A stretch of DNA of 64,000 bases from Pontibacter populi (GTDB lineage: Bacteria; Bacteroidota; Bacteroidia; Cytophagales; Hymenobacteraceae): the NCBI RefSeq assembly GCF_019336435.1, contig NZ_JAHWXQ010000001.1:1426001-1490000 (forward strand), given 5' to 3'. The translations under genes were made by a program, and so were the position numbers. Below the pieces are notes generated by a model. It worked only from the letters and a program-made list of their open reading frames with translations. It did not search any database and was not told the origin of the DNA. How positions within the stretch are numbered: the first letter of the stretch is position 1; each line of letters starts with the position of its first letter. Of this stretch, positions 8,849 to 18,021 are shown in pieces.

Positions 8849-10672
8849 ATGGAAGAAAGAGGTAGTATTTCGATCCACACCGAAAACATTTTCCCGATCA
8901 TCAAGAAGTTCCTGTACTCTGATCACGAGATTTTCCTGAGAGAGTTGGTGAGTAACGCCGTTGATGCTACGCAGAAAATAAAGCGACTGGCAGCAATAGG
9001 TGAGTACAAAGGTGATCTTGGCGAGCCTAAGGTAACTGTATCGGTTGATAAGGATGCCCGCACTATAACTATAGCCGACCAGGGTATCGGTATGACAGCC
9101 GAAGAGATCAAGAAATATATTAACCAGATCGCTTTTTCGGGTGCAGAGGAGTTTGTAGAGCGTTTTAAAGAAGCCGGCGATAGAAGCCAGATCATTGGTC
9201 AGTTCGGTCTTGGTTTCTACTCTGCATTTATGGTGGCCGACCGCGTTGAGATCATAACTAAGTCTTACCAGGAAGGTACTGAAGCTGCACGCTGGTCTTG
9301 CGATGGCAGTACCGAGTTTGCCATTACAAGTGCCGAAAAAGAAACACGTGGGTCAAATGTTATCCTGCACATAGCGTCAGATTCGGAAGAGTTTTTAGAA
9401 ACTTCCCGCATCAAAACTATCCTTGATAAGTATTGCAAGTTCCTGCCTGTTCCGGTTGAGTTTGAAGGCGAAATCATAAATAACCCAAACCCGATCTGGA
9501 CAAAACAGCCGAACGAGCTGACAGACGAAGACTATAAGAACTTCTACAAAGAACTATACCCGTTCTCTGAAGCACCGCTTTTCTGGATCCACCTGAATGT
9601 AGACTATCCGTTTAACCTGACAGGTATTCTGTATTTCCCTAAGATCAAGAACGACTTTGAGCTGCAGCGCAACAAAATACAACTATACTCGCGCCAGGTG
9701 TTCATTACCGACGAGGTAAAAGATGTGGTGCCTGAGTTCCTAATGCTGCTGCACGGTGTTATCGATTCTCCGGATATTCCGCTTAACGTGAGCCGCTCTT
9801 TCCTGCAGGCTGACTCGAGCGTGAAGAAGATCAACACTTATATCACTAAGAAAGTAGCTGATAAACTGTCGGAGATCTTTAAGAAAGACCGCGAAACGTT
9901 TGAGAAGAACTGGAACGACATCAACGTGTTTGTAAAGTACGGCATGCTGAGCGACGACAAGTTCTATGAAAAAGCGAAGGACTTTGTGCTGCTGGAAAGC
10001 ATCGATAACAAATACTATACGATAGAAGAGTACAAGGCCTTAACGCAGGCTAACCAGACTGACAAAAATGGCAACCTGGTGCTGCTTTACACGACCGATG
10101 CCGACAAACAGCACGCCTTTATAGAAGCCGCACAAAACCGCAGCTACGATGTGCTGAAACTTGACTCGCTCATAGACAGCCACTTTATTGGTATGCTGGA
10201 GCAGAAGCTAGAGAAGACCACGCTGAAGCGCGTTGACTCTGACACGACTGATAAGCTGATCGAGAAAGACGAAACCAAGGAAAGCGTACTGAACGATAAA
10301 GAAAAAGAATCGCTGAAAGGCATTTACGAAACGGCTATCGACAATAAGAATATGACGGTGGAAGTAGCTGCCATGTCGCCGGACGATGCACCGCTGGTAA
10401 TAACGTTGCCTGAGTTTATGCGCCGTATGAAAGATATGAGTAAAGCCGGTGGCGGCGGTATGATGTTTATGGGCGATATGCCGGATATGTATAACGTAAC
10501 TATAAACGCCAACCATAGCCTGAATCAGCGCATCCTGAATGCCAAAGAAGATAACAAGGCGCGCATTGCCCGACAGGCATTCGACCTAGCCTTATTGTCG
10601 CAAAACATGCTATCAGGGGCAGCTCTTACAAGCTTCGTAAAACGCAGCTTCGAGCTGATCGACAAAGAATAG
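8849..10672 (+). CDS. htpG: Molecular chaperone HtpG (Hsp90)
   Basis: ATP-dependent cytosolic chaperone acting as a dimer. 607 residues, typical of bacterial HtpG. N-terminal GHKL ATPase: ELVSNAVDAT (catalytic Glu and Mg-binding Asn), DQGIGMT, and GQFGLGFYSAFMVAD (lid/ATP-binding). The middle domain contains the conserved LNVSRSFLQAD with the catalytic arginine, and the C-terminal dimerisation domain ends in NMLSGAALTSFVKRSFELI. Monocistronic: own upstream region and a terminator after it. No heat-shock operator (CIRCE) is visible upstream. Confidence 0.97.
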   Translation: MEERGSISIHTENIFPIIKKFLYSDHEIFLRELVSNAVDATQKIKRLAAIGEYKGDLGEPKVTVSVDKDARTITIADQGIGMTAEEIKKYINQIAFSGAEEFVERFKEAGDRSQIIGQFGLGFYSAFMVADRVEIITKSYQEGTEAARWSCDGSTEFAITSAEKETRGSNVILHIASDSEEFLETSRIKTILDKYCKFLPVPVEFEGEIINNPNPIWTKQPNELTDEDYKNFYKELYPFSEAPLFWIHLNVDYPFNLTGILYFPKIKNDFELQRNKIQLYSRQVFITDEVKDVVPEFLMLLHGVIDSPDIPLNVSRSFLQADSSVKKINTYITKKVADKLSEIFKKDRETFEKNWNDINVFVKYGMLSDDKFYEKAKDFVLLESIDNKYYTIEEYKALTQANQTDKNGNLVLLYTTDADKQHAFIEAAQNRSYDVLKLDSLIDSHFIGMLEQKLEKTTLKRVDSDTTDKLIEKDETKESVLNDKEKESLKGIYETAIDNKNMTVEVAAMSPDDAPLVITLPEFMRRMKDMSKAGGGGMMFMGDMPDMYNVTINANHSLNQRILNAKEDNKARIARQAFDLALLSQNMLSGAALTSFVKRSFELIDKE

Positions 10673-10703
10673 TGAACGATTAGTATTATACCTACAGTTT
10701 AAG

Positions 10704-10730
10704 GGCGGTGCCATTTGGTGCCGCCTTTTT
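10704..10730 (+). terminator. Terminator after htpG
   Basis: GGCGGTGCCA/TGGTGCCGCC stem with two G-U pairs (10704-10725) and a T run. Confidence 0.8.
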
Positions 10731-10872
10731 AATTTTCATGAAACTTACAGGCCATAGCTATAGTTATAGGCGAGTTGGCTGATATATGATTTATCCGCAT
10801 CTTTACGTTAGGTAATTAATTGTTTAAATTGTTGGATTGCTAACTGATTGATGAAAGATTAAATGAGATTTT

Positions 10873-10920
10873 GGATCCTGTTCATCCTTTAATCCTGGAA
10901 ATCCTGATTCAGACAAATAT
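10873..10920. repeat. Dispersed ATCCTGATTCAGACA repeat, second copy
   Basis: Nearly the same as 1957-2003, again shortly upstream of a plus-strand gene. Confidence 0.65.
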
Positions 10921-10953
10921 TCACTCAATCACTCATTCTCACATTCTAGATTA

Positions 10954-11862
10954 ATGCAAAAGCCCGCAGCGCATATAGTTTATAGTTTGGTAATAGGTTT
11001 GCTACTGACCTTGGCAGGCTGTGGTGAGCCTAAATGGAATAGCGACTATAATCTGAGCCAGGCCATGCAGAAGGGCAGCGGTAAACAAGATTCTACTGCG
11101 CTTGCTTCTGCTGATACCACACAACCCGATATTTCGTCGTCGCTGGTAAAGGATGAGGTGGAGAAGAAAGAGAAAAAGAAGAAAAAGCGCAGCCGTTATT
11201 TTCTGGGACATAAAGTTAAAAAAGGCTACACCCGTACCGGCCGCGATGAGCGCGAAACACTGGAGTTGTTCAGTTACCTACCAAACTATGAAGAGCCACG
11301 TGAATATGCCCAGGAAAAGTTTGTGTATGATGTAAAGCGCAAAAAGATAGGCAAAGTGCGTGGTGAGATTGATCCTGAAAAGTACAAGCTGCTGCATGGG
11401 CCTTACAAAAAAATGTATGGCGATGTGGTGATCGAAGAAGGCTTCTTTTACATTGGTACCAAGCACCTGCGCTGGGAGAAATATAAGCGTGACGGCACCT
11501 TGGCCGACAAAGCACACTATGACCAGGGATTTTTAAGAGATGCTATTATTACCTACTATGGCGGTAACACAAACAAAATAAAGGAGATCATCCCTTACGC
11601 TTATGGTGAAGTGCAGGGTACATACTATAAGTTTTACGAGAATGGCCAGCTGGAATGGACAGGCAACTATGACAAAGGCCGTAAGATCGGGAAATGGATT
11701 CAGCACTACGACTTTAAGAACCGTCGCCATTACGAGTTCCAGTACCCTGAAACAGCCTATGAGCCACAAACAAAGCCGGAATTAATTAGAGAATACGATC
11801 GCCACGGCACTATCATTTTTGAAAAAGGCAAGATAGATAAGCGCCCGGCACAGCATCAGTGA
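10954..11862 (+). CDS. Lipoprotein with MORN-like repeats
   Basis: 302 residues. Lipobox LAGC (Cys about 23) then a low-complexity Ser/Lys-rich linker, including a run of Lys and Glu around residues 67-80. The C-terminal half has MORN-type repeats such as GEVQGTYYKFYENGQLEWTGNYDKGRKIGKW and an earlier KLLHGPYKKMYG... unit, as in YwqK-like proteins. Likely anchored in the outer or inner membrane facing the periplasm. Role unknown. Its last 7 bases overlap the end of convergent yraN. Confidence 0.78.
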   Translation: MQKPAAHIVYSLVIGLLLTLAGCGEPKWNSDYNLSQAMQKGSGKQDSTALASADTTQPDISSSLVKDEVEKKEKKKKKRSRYFLGHKVKKGYTRTGRDERETLELFSYLPNYEEPREYAQEKFVYDVKRKKIGKVRGEIDPEKYKLLHGPYKKMYGDVVIEEGFFYIGTKHLRWEKYKRDGTLADKAHYDQGFLRDAIITYYGGNTNKIKEIIPYAYGEVQGTYYKFYENGQLEWTGNYDKGRKIGKWIQHYDFKNRRHYEFQYPETAYEPQTKPELIREYDRHGTIIFEKGKIDKRPAQHQ

Positions 11863-12218
11863 AAAGCATCTTCGAAATGAACTATAGCCGGTGGCGTAGT
11901 TAAGGTTACGGAGATAATATCAAAGCGGACATCCTGCTCCCAGCCTGTGACAACTATAAATTCCTCAGCGGCATTTACCAGTAGCTTTTCTTTTTTGCTG
12001 CCAACCGCTTCTTCCGGAAAACCAAACGTGTCGGTCGTCCGTGTTTTCACTTCTACAAACACCAGCAAGGTACCTTTACGGGCAATTATGTCGATCTCGG
12101 CACGTTTATACCTATAGTTTTTTTCGAGTATAGTATAGCCTTGCTCCTGCATGTATAGTTGCGCCATACTTTCGCCCAACTGGCCCGTCCGGATGTGGTT
12201 GTTTATTGGTGAAGCCAT
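11856..12218 (-). CDS. YraN / UPF0102 family nuclease-like protein
   Basis: 120 residues, the family's normal size. It has the restriction-endonuclease-like core: GESMAQLYMQEQGYTILEKNYR, then RAEIDIIARKGTLLVFVEVKTR, where Glu/Asp of EIDII and the EVK are the expected PD-(D/E)XK residues. Members are thought to act in DNA processing, with no firm role. Start ATG 12216-12218. Convergent with the lipoprotein gene. Confidence 0.9.
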   Translation of the reverse strand: MASPINNHIRTGQLGESMAQLYMQEQGYTILEKNYRYKRAEIDIIARKGTLLVFVEVKTRTTDTFGFPEEAVGSKKEKLLVNAAEEFIVVTGWEQDVRFDIISVTLTTPPAIVHFEDAFH

Positions 12219-12342
12219 GTAAAACTTGTAATTTGCAGCAGGTTACGTTAGCCAAACTATAAACTTCGTGCTAAAGTTGCGTTTAAGATAGCTGAATACA
12301 AACCCGACGTAACCTGTTCCCAACTATAAAGCTTCCCGAAAG

Positions 12343-13101
12343 GTGGCTTCTAAAGAATATACTGCCGTGTCAGAAAATAAAGAGATATTATTTGAAAACC
12401 TTGGCCTGATAGATTACCAGGAAGCATGGGATTACCAGGCCAGGCTTTTTAACGAAATACTGGAGCTTAAAAGCCAGAACCGCAATGCGCCGGAAGGTGA
12501 ACAGAAACCAACACCAAATTACCTGTTGTTCTGCTCGCATCCCCATGTATATACCCTCGGAAAAAGTGGCCACGAAGAAAACCTGCTGATAGACGAAGAA
12601 GGCCTGAAAGCGAAAGGCGCTACATTCTACAAAATCAACCGTGGCGGCGATATCACTTACCATGGTCCGGGTCAGATCGTAGGCTATCCTATTCTAGACC
12701 TCGATAACTACTTTACCGATATCCATAAATACCTGCGTTTTCTAGAGGAAGCAGTAATACTTACGCTGGAGGAGTACGGCATTAGGGCTGGACGCATCCC
12801 GGGCCTGACCGGTGTCTGGCTGGATCACGAAGCGCAGCTAAACCCGCGTAAGATCTGTGCGATGGGTGTAAAATGCAGCCGTTGGGTTACCATGCACGGT
12901 TTTGCCTTCAATATAAATACAGACCTGAATTATTTTAGTAATATTGTGCCTTGTGGCATCAGCGATAAGAAAGTAACATCGCTGGCTCAGGAGCTTGGGC
13001 GTGAAATACCTTTGGCAGAAGTAGAAGAAAAGCTACTGATGCATATCGCTCACCTGTTTGATGCTACCATTATTACAGCTACGCATGAAAAAAGACATTG
13101 A
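12343..13101 (+). CDS. lipB: Lipoyl(octanoyl) transferase LipB
   Basis: Transfers octanoate from acyl carrier protein to lipoate-dependent enzyme subunits, first step of lipoate synthesis. 252 residues. RGGDITYHGPGQ (Arg100-His107 region) is the family signature; the catalytic Cys is C204 in PCGISDKKVTSL, and KICAMGVK supplies the lysine. Start is GTG at 12343; a second GTG eight codons later (12367) is possible, and no ATG precedes the conserved region. The next gene overlaps its 3' end by 17 bases, which suggests co-translation. Confidence 0.95.
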   Translation: MASKEYTAVSENKEILFENLGLIDYQEAWDYQARLFNEILELKSQNRNAPEGEQKPTPNYLLFCSHPHVYTLGKSGHEENLLIDEEGLKAKGATFYKINRGGDITYHGPGQIVGYPILDLDNYFTDIHKYLRFLEEAVILTLEEYGIRAGRIPGLTGVWLDHEAQLNPRKICAMGVKCSRWVTMHGFAFNINTDLNYFSNIVPCGISDKKVTSLAQELGREIPLAEVEEKLLMHIAHLFDATIITATHEKRH

Positions 13102-13489
13102 TTTCGGAACGGTAGAAGGGATTTCGGTGGCGGTGGCAACTACGCCAAACGAGTCTGGGGTGGATGCCTGGAATGTATACCTGATCAATAATAATCCCTT
13201 TCCTATAGAAAATGTGCTGGTATCTTCTAAAGGCTATGGCATCCTGGACGGCGAAGAAGTAAAGACTTCGATGCTGCGCCATATGTTTGAGCTTATAGAG
13301 GCCAAAAGCTATGTACAGATAGAGCCCATTGATCCGGCTATATTTCATATAAACAATGAGTACTGGGTAAGCTATTACATCGACCGCCAGATATATGATA
13401 AGAAATTTATCTTCGTTCCGGACTCCATTACACAAGATAACCTGATCGAGATAGGTATGCTGAACATGCAGGGCGTGCTACATTCCTGA
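13085..13489 (+). CDS. Conserved hypothetical protein overlapping lipB
   Basis: 134 residues from ATG 13085 (MKKDIDFGTVEGI); an upstream in-frame TTG-ATG at 13058 is less likely because it extends further into lipB. No signal or membrane segment; alternating strands suggest a compact cytosolic beta-rich fold. It includes NVYLINNNPFPIENVLVSSKGYG and ends IEIGMLNMQGVLHS. Homologues are, as I recall, unnamed proteins of Cytophagales. Function unknown; the overlap ties it to lipB expression. Confidence 0.75.
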   Translation: MKKDIDFGTVEGISVAVATTPNESGVDAWNVYLINNNPFPIENVLVSSKGYGILDGEEVKTSMLRHMFELIEAKSYVQIEPIDPAIFHINNEYWVSYYIDRQIYDKKFIFVPDSITQDNLIEIGMLNMQGVLHS

Positions 13490-13585
13490 TTTTAACTATA
13501 TTTATACCTTAGTTTACTAGTAATAGTGCCGAATCGGTGAATTAATGCTGCTATAGCTCATATCCTTACCTGTACACCCTCTTAT

Positions 13586-14635
13586 ATGGAGCAAAAAATT
13601 ATACATCTGGTACTGTCTTTTACGTGGGCTTTCCTGATAGCTATATTTGCTGTTCCTTCTATTATAAGGGTTGCGCACCTTAAAAACATTCTCGATCAGC
13701 CTAACTTCAGAACCGTACATGCAGAGCTTACTCCCCGGCTGGGTGGTCTAGCTATGTTTGCCGGGTTCATGTCTGCTCTCACTATTTTTGCTGATCTTGA
13801 TAATGGTGTGCAGCAATTACTGGCCGGTTGTGTTATCCTTTTCTTTATAGGCTTAAAAGACGACTTGATCGCTATCTCTGCCATGAAGAAGTTTGCCGTG
13901 CAGTTATTGGCCACGGGTATAGTTATGTTTATTGCTGATATCCGGATTACAAGTTTCCAGGGCATATTTGGTATTGGCGAACTACAGATTGGCGTGAGCT
14001 ATATGTTTACCTTCCTAGTAATAATAGGCATAACAAACTCCATAAACCTGATAGATGGTCTGGATGGCTTGGCGGGTACCTTAGTACTCATAGCTACAGT
14101 TACCTTTGGGGTTTACTTTTACCTTTTCGGCGGATTAGATTACGGGAACTATGCAGCTGTTGCTTTCTGTCTGGTAGGTGGTGTGGTTGGTTTCCTGAGG
14201 TATAATTTTCATAAGGCCACTATTTTTATGGGCGATACCGGCTCATTACTCTGCGGGTTTATTATTTCGGTACTTGCCATCCAGTTCATTGAAATGCGGC
14301 ATGTGCCTGCCTCTCCTTCAGTAGCCCTGGGAATATTGTTCATCCCGGTTTTTGATACCATCCGTGTTTTCTCCATCAGGATATTTAGTGGCAAGTCTCC
14401 TTTTATACCAGACAAGAACCATGTGCATCACCGCTTGCTGGCACTCGGCTTTAACCAGATCGGTACCGTGCTGATATTGGCCATGATAAACCTGTTAGTG
14501 ATTTTGTTTGTTGTTAGCTTCGAGGATTGGGGTAATCTTTACCTCCTGCTGAGCTTACTGATCTTTTCATTGGTGTTTAGTATTTTTCTCGGGGTATATA
14601 AATCCAGGAATGCACAGCGTGTTTCAAAAGCCTAA
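13586..14635 (+). CDS. MraY/WecA-like glycosyl-1-phosphate transferase
   Basis: Integral membrane enzyme that transfers a sugar-1-phosphate from a UDP-sugar to undecaprenyl phosphate, starting polysaccharide or glycan assembly. 349 residues with about ten membrane helices. Signature motifs are GLKDDL (Mg-binding Asp pair), NSINLIDGLDGLAGT, FMGDTGSLLCGF and the cytosolic DKNHVHHRLLALG, which places it with WecA/TagO rather than MraY. Its 3' end overlaps the DUF4271 gene by 26 bases. No other polysaccharide genes nearby. Confidence 0.88.
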   Translation: MEQKIIHLVLSFTWAFLIAIFAVPSIIRVAHLKNILDQPNFRTVHAELTPRLGGLAMFAGFMSALTIFADLDNGVQQLLAGCVILFFIGLKDDLIAISAMKKFAVQLLATGIVMFIADIRITSFQGIFGIGELQIGVSYMFTFLVIIGITNSINLIDGLDGLAGTLVLIATVTFGVYFYLFGGLDYGNYAAVAFCLVGGVVGFLRYNFHKATIFMGDTGSLLCGFIISVLAIQFIEMRHVPASPSVALGILFIPVFDTIRVFSIRIFSGKSPFIPDKNHVHHRLLALGFNQIGTVLILAMINLLVILFVVSFEDWGNLYLLLSLLIFSLVFSIFLGVYKSRNAQRVSKA

Positions 14636-15791
14636 ATTTCTTTCCCCGCTGTTGTGGGTTCTGCTGCTTTGGTGTGGTTTTGTGCTCCCTTCTGGTGCGC
14701 AGGTGTTACCTATAGAGCAGGAAAATTCAATTACTACAAACTGGCTGGTATACAAAAGTGGTACGAACGAACTGGTACCATACGTAGAAGGCGCAAATAC
14801 AGAAAACCATGCTCTGCATCAGTGGCTTCAGATAATTCCTGATAATACGTTTCCTGTTTCTTTTGTAGCCCCGAAGGGGTTGTGCCTGTTCCTTAACAAT
14901 CAATTGATATTTGTTGCCAATGCTACGGAGGTATATAAACTAAATCTGGCACCCTATGCACGTAACATTAAACCGAAACAGGGAAAATACCTGTTAACAG
15001 TATGGCACCCAAACCAGCAACCTGTTGTAAACTCTTTTAAAAATGTAGAAGTGTTGCAGCAGGGAGAAGTTAAGCAGGCGGGAGATTCAACTTTTGTAGT
15101 ACGGGCACGGGAGTACGTAAACCTGAACGCATTTATCATCTTCACGCTATTGCTGGGCTTGCTGTATGGCGCACTTAAGAGCAATTACCCCGCTGACTTT
15201 AGCAGTCTGTATAATATCAACTCCTTTATGCGGGTGAGCTCGCTGCAGGAGGGGTTCCTCTCAAAGCCGATAAGTTCATGGTCCAGTATCTTGTTTGTGT
15301 TGGTGTTCTCGCTTTCGCTTGCCTTACTAATTGCGGCCATACATACCGAAGTGATGCATATCCGCCTGCTGAACCAGTTTATTCCGGCATCGGCTTCGGG
15401 TATAAGTTCCAAGGTTATCCTCTATACCGTTCTCATATTTTTATTTATCCTGCTAAAATACCTTTTCCTGAAAACGATGAGTTTTATTTTCGGGTTAGAG
15501 GAGGTAGTGCACTTACAATACCGGGAGTTTTTAAGAACTATACTTTTTCTTGGTATATTTCTGCCTGTTGTAGTTTTATTTTACTTGGCTTTTAATGCCA
15601 GTATGCCACAGATTATACTGATAATATCGAACCTGGCTGTTGCATTCATGTTGATAATCACAATAGTGCGTGTGTTTGCAACTGTAAATACCAAGGTTTC
15701 AGTACTAAATTTGCATTTATTTTCATACCTTTGCGCCACAGAAGTTATACCGCTGGCTATCATACTGAAACTAATCGTGTTTAACTTCTAA
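14610..15791 (+). CDS. DUF4271 membrane protein
   Basis: 393 residues. Signal peptide (about 10-31, ending SGAQ), a periplasmic region (32-170) and then a C-terminal membrane domain of about seven helices that is DUF4271. Found next to hemD in many Bacteroidetes, as here (59 bases). Function unknown; the conserved link to hemD hints at haem biosynthesis or a membrane process near it. Start ATG 14610 lies inside the upstream gene. Confidence 0.85.
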   Translation: MHSVFQKPKFLSPLLWVLLLWCGFVLPSGAQVLPIEQENSITTNWLVYKSGTNELVPYVEGANTENHALHQWLQIIPDNTFPVSFVAPKGLCLFLNNQLIFVANATEVYKLNLAPYARNIKPKQGKYLLTVWHPNQQPVVNSFKNVEVLQQGEVKQAGDSTFVVRAREYVNLNAFIIFTLLLGLLYGALKSNYPADFSSLYNINSFMRVSSLQEGFLSKPISSWSSILFVLVFSLSLALLIAAIHTEVMHIRLLNQFIPASASGISSKVILYTVLIFLFILLKYLFLKTMSFIFGLEEVVHLQYREFLRTILFLGIFLPVVVLFYLAFNASMPQIILIISNLAVAFMLIITIVRVFATVNTKVSVLNLHLFSYLCATEVIPLAIILKLIVFNF

Positions 15792-15850
15792 AAACACAAT
15801 TAAATATAGTTGCCGCAGAAACTGAAGGTGTTAAATTAAGAGCCGCATAT

Positions 15851-16645
15851 ATGGTTGAGAGCAAAGCAAAAGGAAGTGCCAATCCTGAAAGACACAAAGT
15901 ACCGATCAAGAGCATACTGGTAACGCAACCGCAGCCTACAACTGATAATTCACCTTATGTAACTATAGCCGAAAAATACGGCATCAAAGTAGATTTCAGG
16001 GCGTTTATTGAAGTTGAGCCTGTACCCTACAAGGAATTCAGAAAGGATAAGGTTGATATTCTGTCCCATACAGCTGTGATATTCACCAGCCGTAACGCTG
16101 TTGACCATTTTTTCAGAATCTGCCAGGAGAATAAAATAGAAATGCCGGCAGACATGAAGTACTTCTGTATTTCTGATCAAACGGCTTATTACCTGCAAAA
16201 GTATATTGTACTGCGTAAGCGCAAGCTATTTGTAGGTGAGAAAACGGCAAAAGATCTTTTTGAGGTTATTAAAAAGCATAAGAACGAAAAGTTTCTGTTC
16301 CCTTGCTCTAACATCCGCAAAGATGATATTCCGGCATTTATGGCTGCAAATAAGATCAAGTTTACGGAAGCCATTATTTACAAAACAGTGCCTGCTGATT
16401 TGTCGGACCTGGATGATGTAACGTACGACTGCCTGGCTTTCTTCAGTCCTTCAGGGATAACATCATTGTTTATGAACTTCCCGGATTTTAAGCAGAACAA
16501 TACGCGTATTGCTGCATTTGGCCCAACTACAGCTAAAGCTGTACGTGATGCAGGTCTGGAACTTGACATTGAAGCGCCTATGCCTAATGCCCCATCAATG
16601 ACGGGTGCCATCGAAGTTTACATCCAAAATCAGAAACAAAAGTAA
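15851..16645 (+). CDS. hemD: Uroporphyrinogen-III synthase
   Basis: Cyclises hydroxymethylbilane to uroporphyrinogen III in haem synthesis. 264 residues, two-domain family. Diagnostic segments are KSILVTQPQPTTDN near the start, VIFTSRNAVDHFF (about 75-88) and CLAFFSPSGITSLFMNFP (about 194-211), then FGPTTAKAVRDAGLELDIEAPMPNAPSM. The first 20 residues before KSILVT are an extra charged tail. Other hem genes are not in the window. Confidence 0.92.
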   Translation: MVESKAKGSANPERHKVPIKSILVTQPQPTTDNSPYVTIAEKYGIKVDFRAFIEVEPVPYKEFRKDKVDILSHTAVIFTSRNAVDHFFRICQENKIEMPADMKYFCISDQTAYYLQKYIVLRKRKLFVGEKTAKDLFEVIKKHKNEKFLFPCSNIRKDDIPAFMAANKIKFTEAIIYKTVPADLSDLDDVTYDCLAFFSPSGITSLFMNFPDFKQNNTRIAAFGPTTAKAVRDAGLELDIEAPMPNAPSMTGAIEVYIQNQKQK

Positions 16646-16692
16646 AAAAGGCGTTACCGCTGCAACTTTTATCTCTGAAATACATACTATCT

Positions 16693-16739
16693 AAAACGCA
16701 AAGATGAGAAAGTGTCAAACTATCTTGTTTTTGCGTTTT
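16693..16739 (+). terminator. Probable terminator after hemD
   Basis: AAAACGCAAA (16693-16702) pairs with TTTGCGTTTT (16730-16739); long loop. T-rich right arm. Confidence 0.55.
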
Positions 16740-16815
16740 ACCGTTTAAGTAGTATATTTAAATCTCTATACTTCCTGATATTTTCAATACTGTTCTTGCT
16801 TTGCTGCAATAGCCT

Positions 16816-17787
16816 ATGAGAAAGCTGTTACCCGTACTAGTGTTGATCCTGTTATGCGCCCGGAACCTGGCTGCACAGCAGCAGCCGCAGTTCACCCACT
16901 ACAGCTTTAACGGCATGCAGTTAAGTCCTGCTTATGCGGGTATAACTAACCGTCCGGAAATATTGTCGATATACAGATACCAGTGGTTAGGCTATGATGC
17001 CACATTTGATGATGGCGGATCACCTCAGACGCTTTTACTTACAGCACATACCCCTGTTAGGCTATTTCATGGCGGTGTAGGTATAAACCTGATGAGGGAT
17101 AAGATTGCAAACACGACCTATACAACAGCGGCACTTTCGTACTCCTTTCATATAGCTGTGGGCGAAGGAAAATTGGGGCTGGGTATACAGGGAAATGTGA
17201 ACAATATCAAGAAAGGCAGCTACAGGCCTAACGATGAGAACGATCCGAGTGTGCCTAACAACAGTTCGGATTCAAAATATGACCTAGGAGCAGGGATCTG
17301 GTACGAATCAAGCACTTTTTATGCGGGTGGAGGTGTAACCAATCTGCTAAAAGCACAGTATGAGTTTGCGAATACAGAGGATGGGATAGATGATGAAAAG
17401 AAAGGCAGCCTGCTAAGTGAAAATCATATTTACGCTACTGCCGGATATCACCTGCCGGTTTCGAGTTTATTTATACTTACACCGATGGCGCTCCTCAAGC
17501 ACGACACCGAGACTTTTTCGTTTGACGCAGGCGCAAAAATTACCTACGACGAAAAATATTGGGCCGGAGTGAACTACAGACATAAAGAAGCTGTTGGAGC
17601 GCTAATTGGGTTAGGGTTATTTACAGATAATTCATTAAGAGTAGGATACGCATTTGACTTAACAATATTCGATAAAGTTGCCAAGGCGCCAACATCACAC
17701 GAAGTGATGATTTCTTACAGGCTTCCCGAGCCTACAGTGCGATTTAAACCGCCGGTAAGAACACCAAGGTATAACTTCACTAAATAA
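16816..17787 (+). CDS. PorP/SprF family type IX secretion outer-membrane protein
   Basis: 323 residues: signal peptide (1-20, ending NLAAQQ) then a beta-barrel of the PorP/SprF family, starting PQFTHYSFNGMQLSPAYAGIT, the family's signature. PorP-type proteins bind the secretion apparatus and help deliver surface adhesins or link cargo to the cell wall. It directly precedes gldK-gldL-gldM-gldN, the usual gene order. A separate promoter lies after it, so the core genes need not depend on its transcription. Confidence 0.9.
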   Translation: MRKLLPVLVLILLCARNLAAQQQPQFTHYSFNGMQLSPAYAGITNRPEILSIYRYQWLGYDATFDDGGSPQTLLLTAHTPVRLFHGGVGINLMRDKIANTTYTTAALSYSFHIAVGEGKLGLGIQGNVNNIKKGSYRPNDENDPSVPNNSSDSKYDLGAGIWYESSTFYAGGGVTNLLKAQYEFANTEDGIDDEKKGSLLSENHIYATAGYHLPVSSLFILTPMALLKHDTETFSFDAGAKITYDEKYWAGVNYRHKEAVGALIGLGLFTDNSLRVGYAFDLTIFDKVAKAPTSHEVMISYRLPEPTVRFKPPVRTPRYNFTK

Positions 17788-17925
17788 AAAGCGAATACAT
17801 AAATAAGCTGATATTGGTGTAAAGTGCAATTCTTGAAAAAATACAGAAAAAAATAGTGGTTAATCTGTAAAATATTCCCCTAATTGTACCGTTAAAAAAT
17901 AATAAATGCGTGTAACAAGTAAATG

Positions 17926-17958
17926 TTTGTTTATTTGATTCAAAACAATATATATTTG
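17926..17958 (+). promoter_or_regulatory. Bacteroidetes-type promoter for gldKLMN
   Basis: TTTG at 17926-17929 and TATATTTG at 17951-17958, 21-base spacer, matching the -33 TTTG / -7 TAnnTTTG consensus. It sits about 64 bases before the gldK ATG. Confidence 0.6.
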
Positions 17959-18021
17959 CTACACCAGTAAAAATGTGCTAAGAATACATTGCTAAGAATT
18001 TTACCTTTTTTAAGAGTCATC

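Noticed and set aside
11270-11517. Antisense frames within the MORN-type lipoprotein gene
   Set aside because: Codon shadows with no family resemblance.
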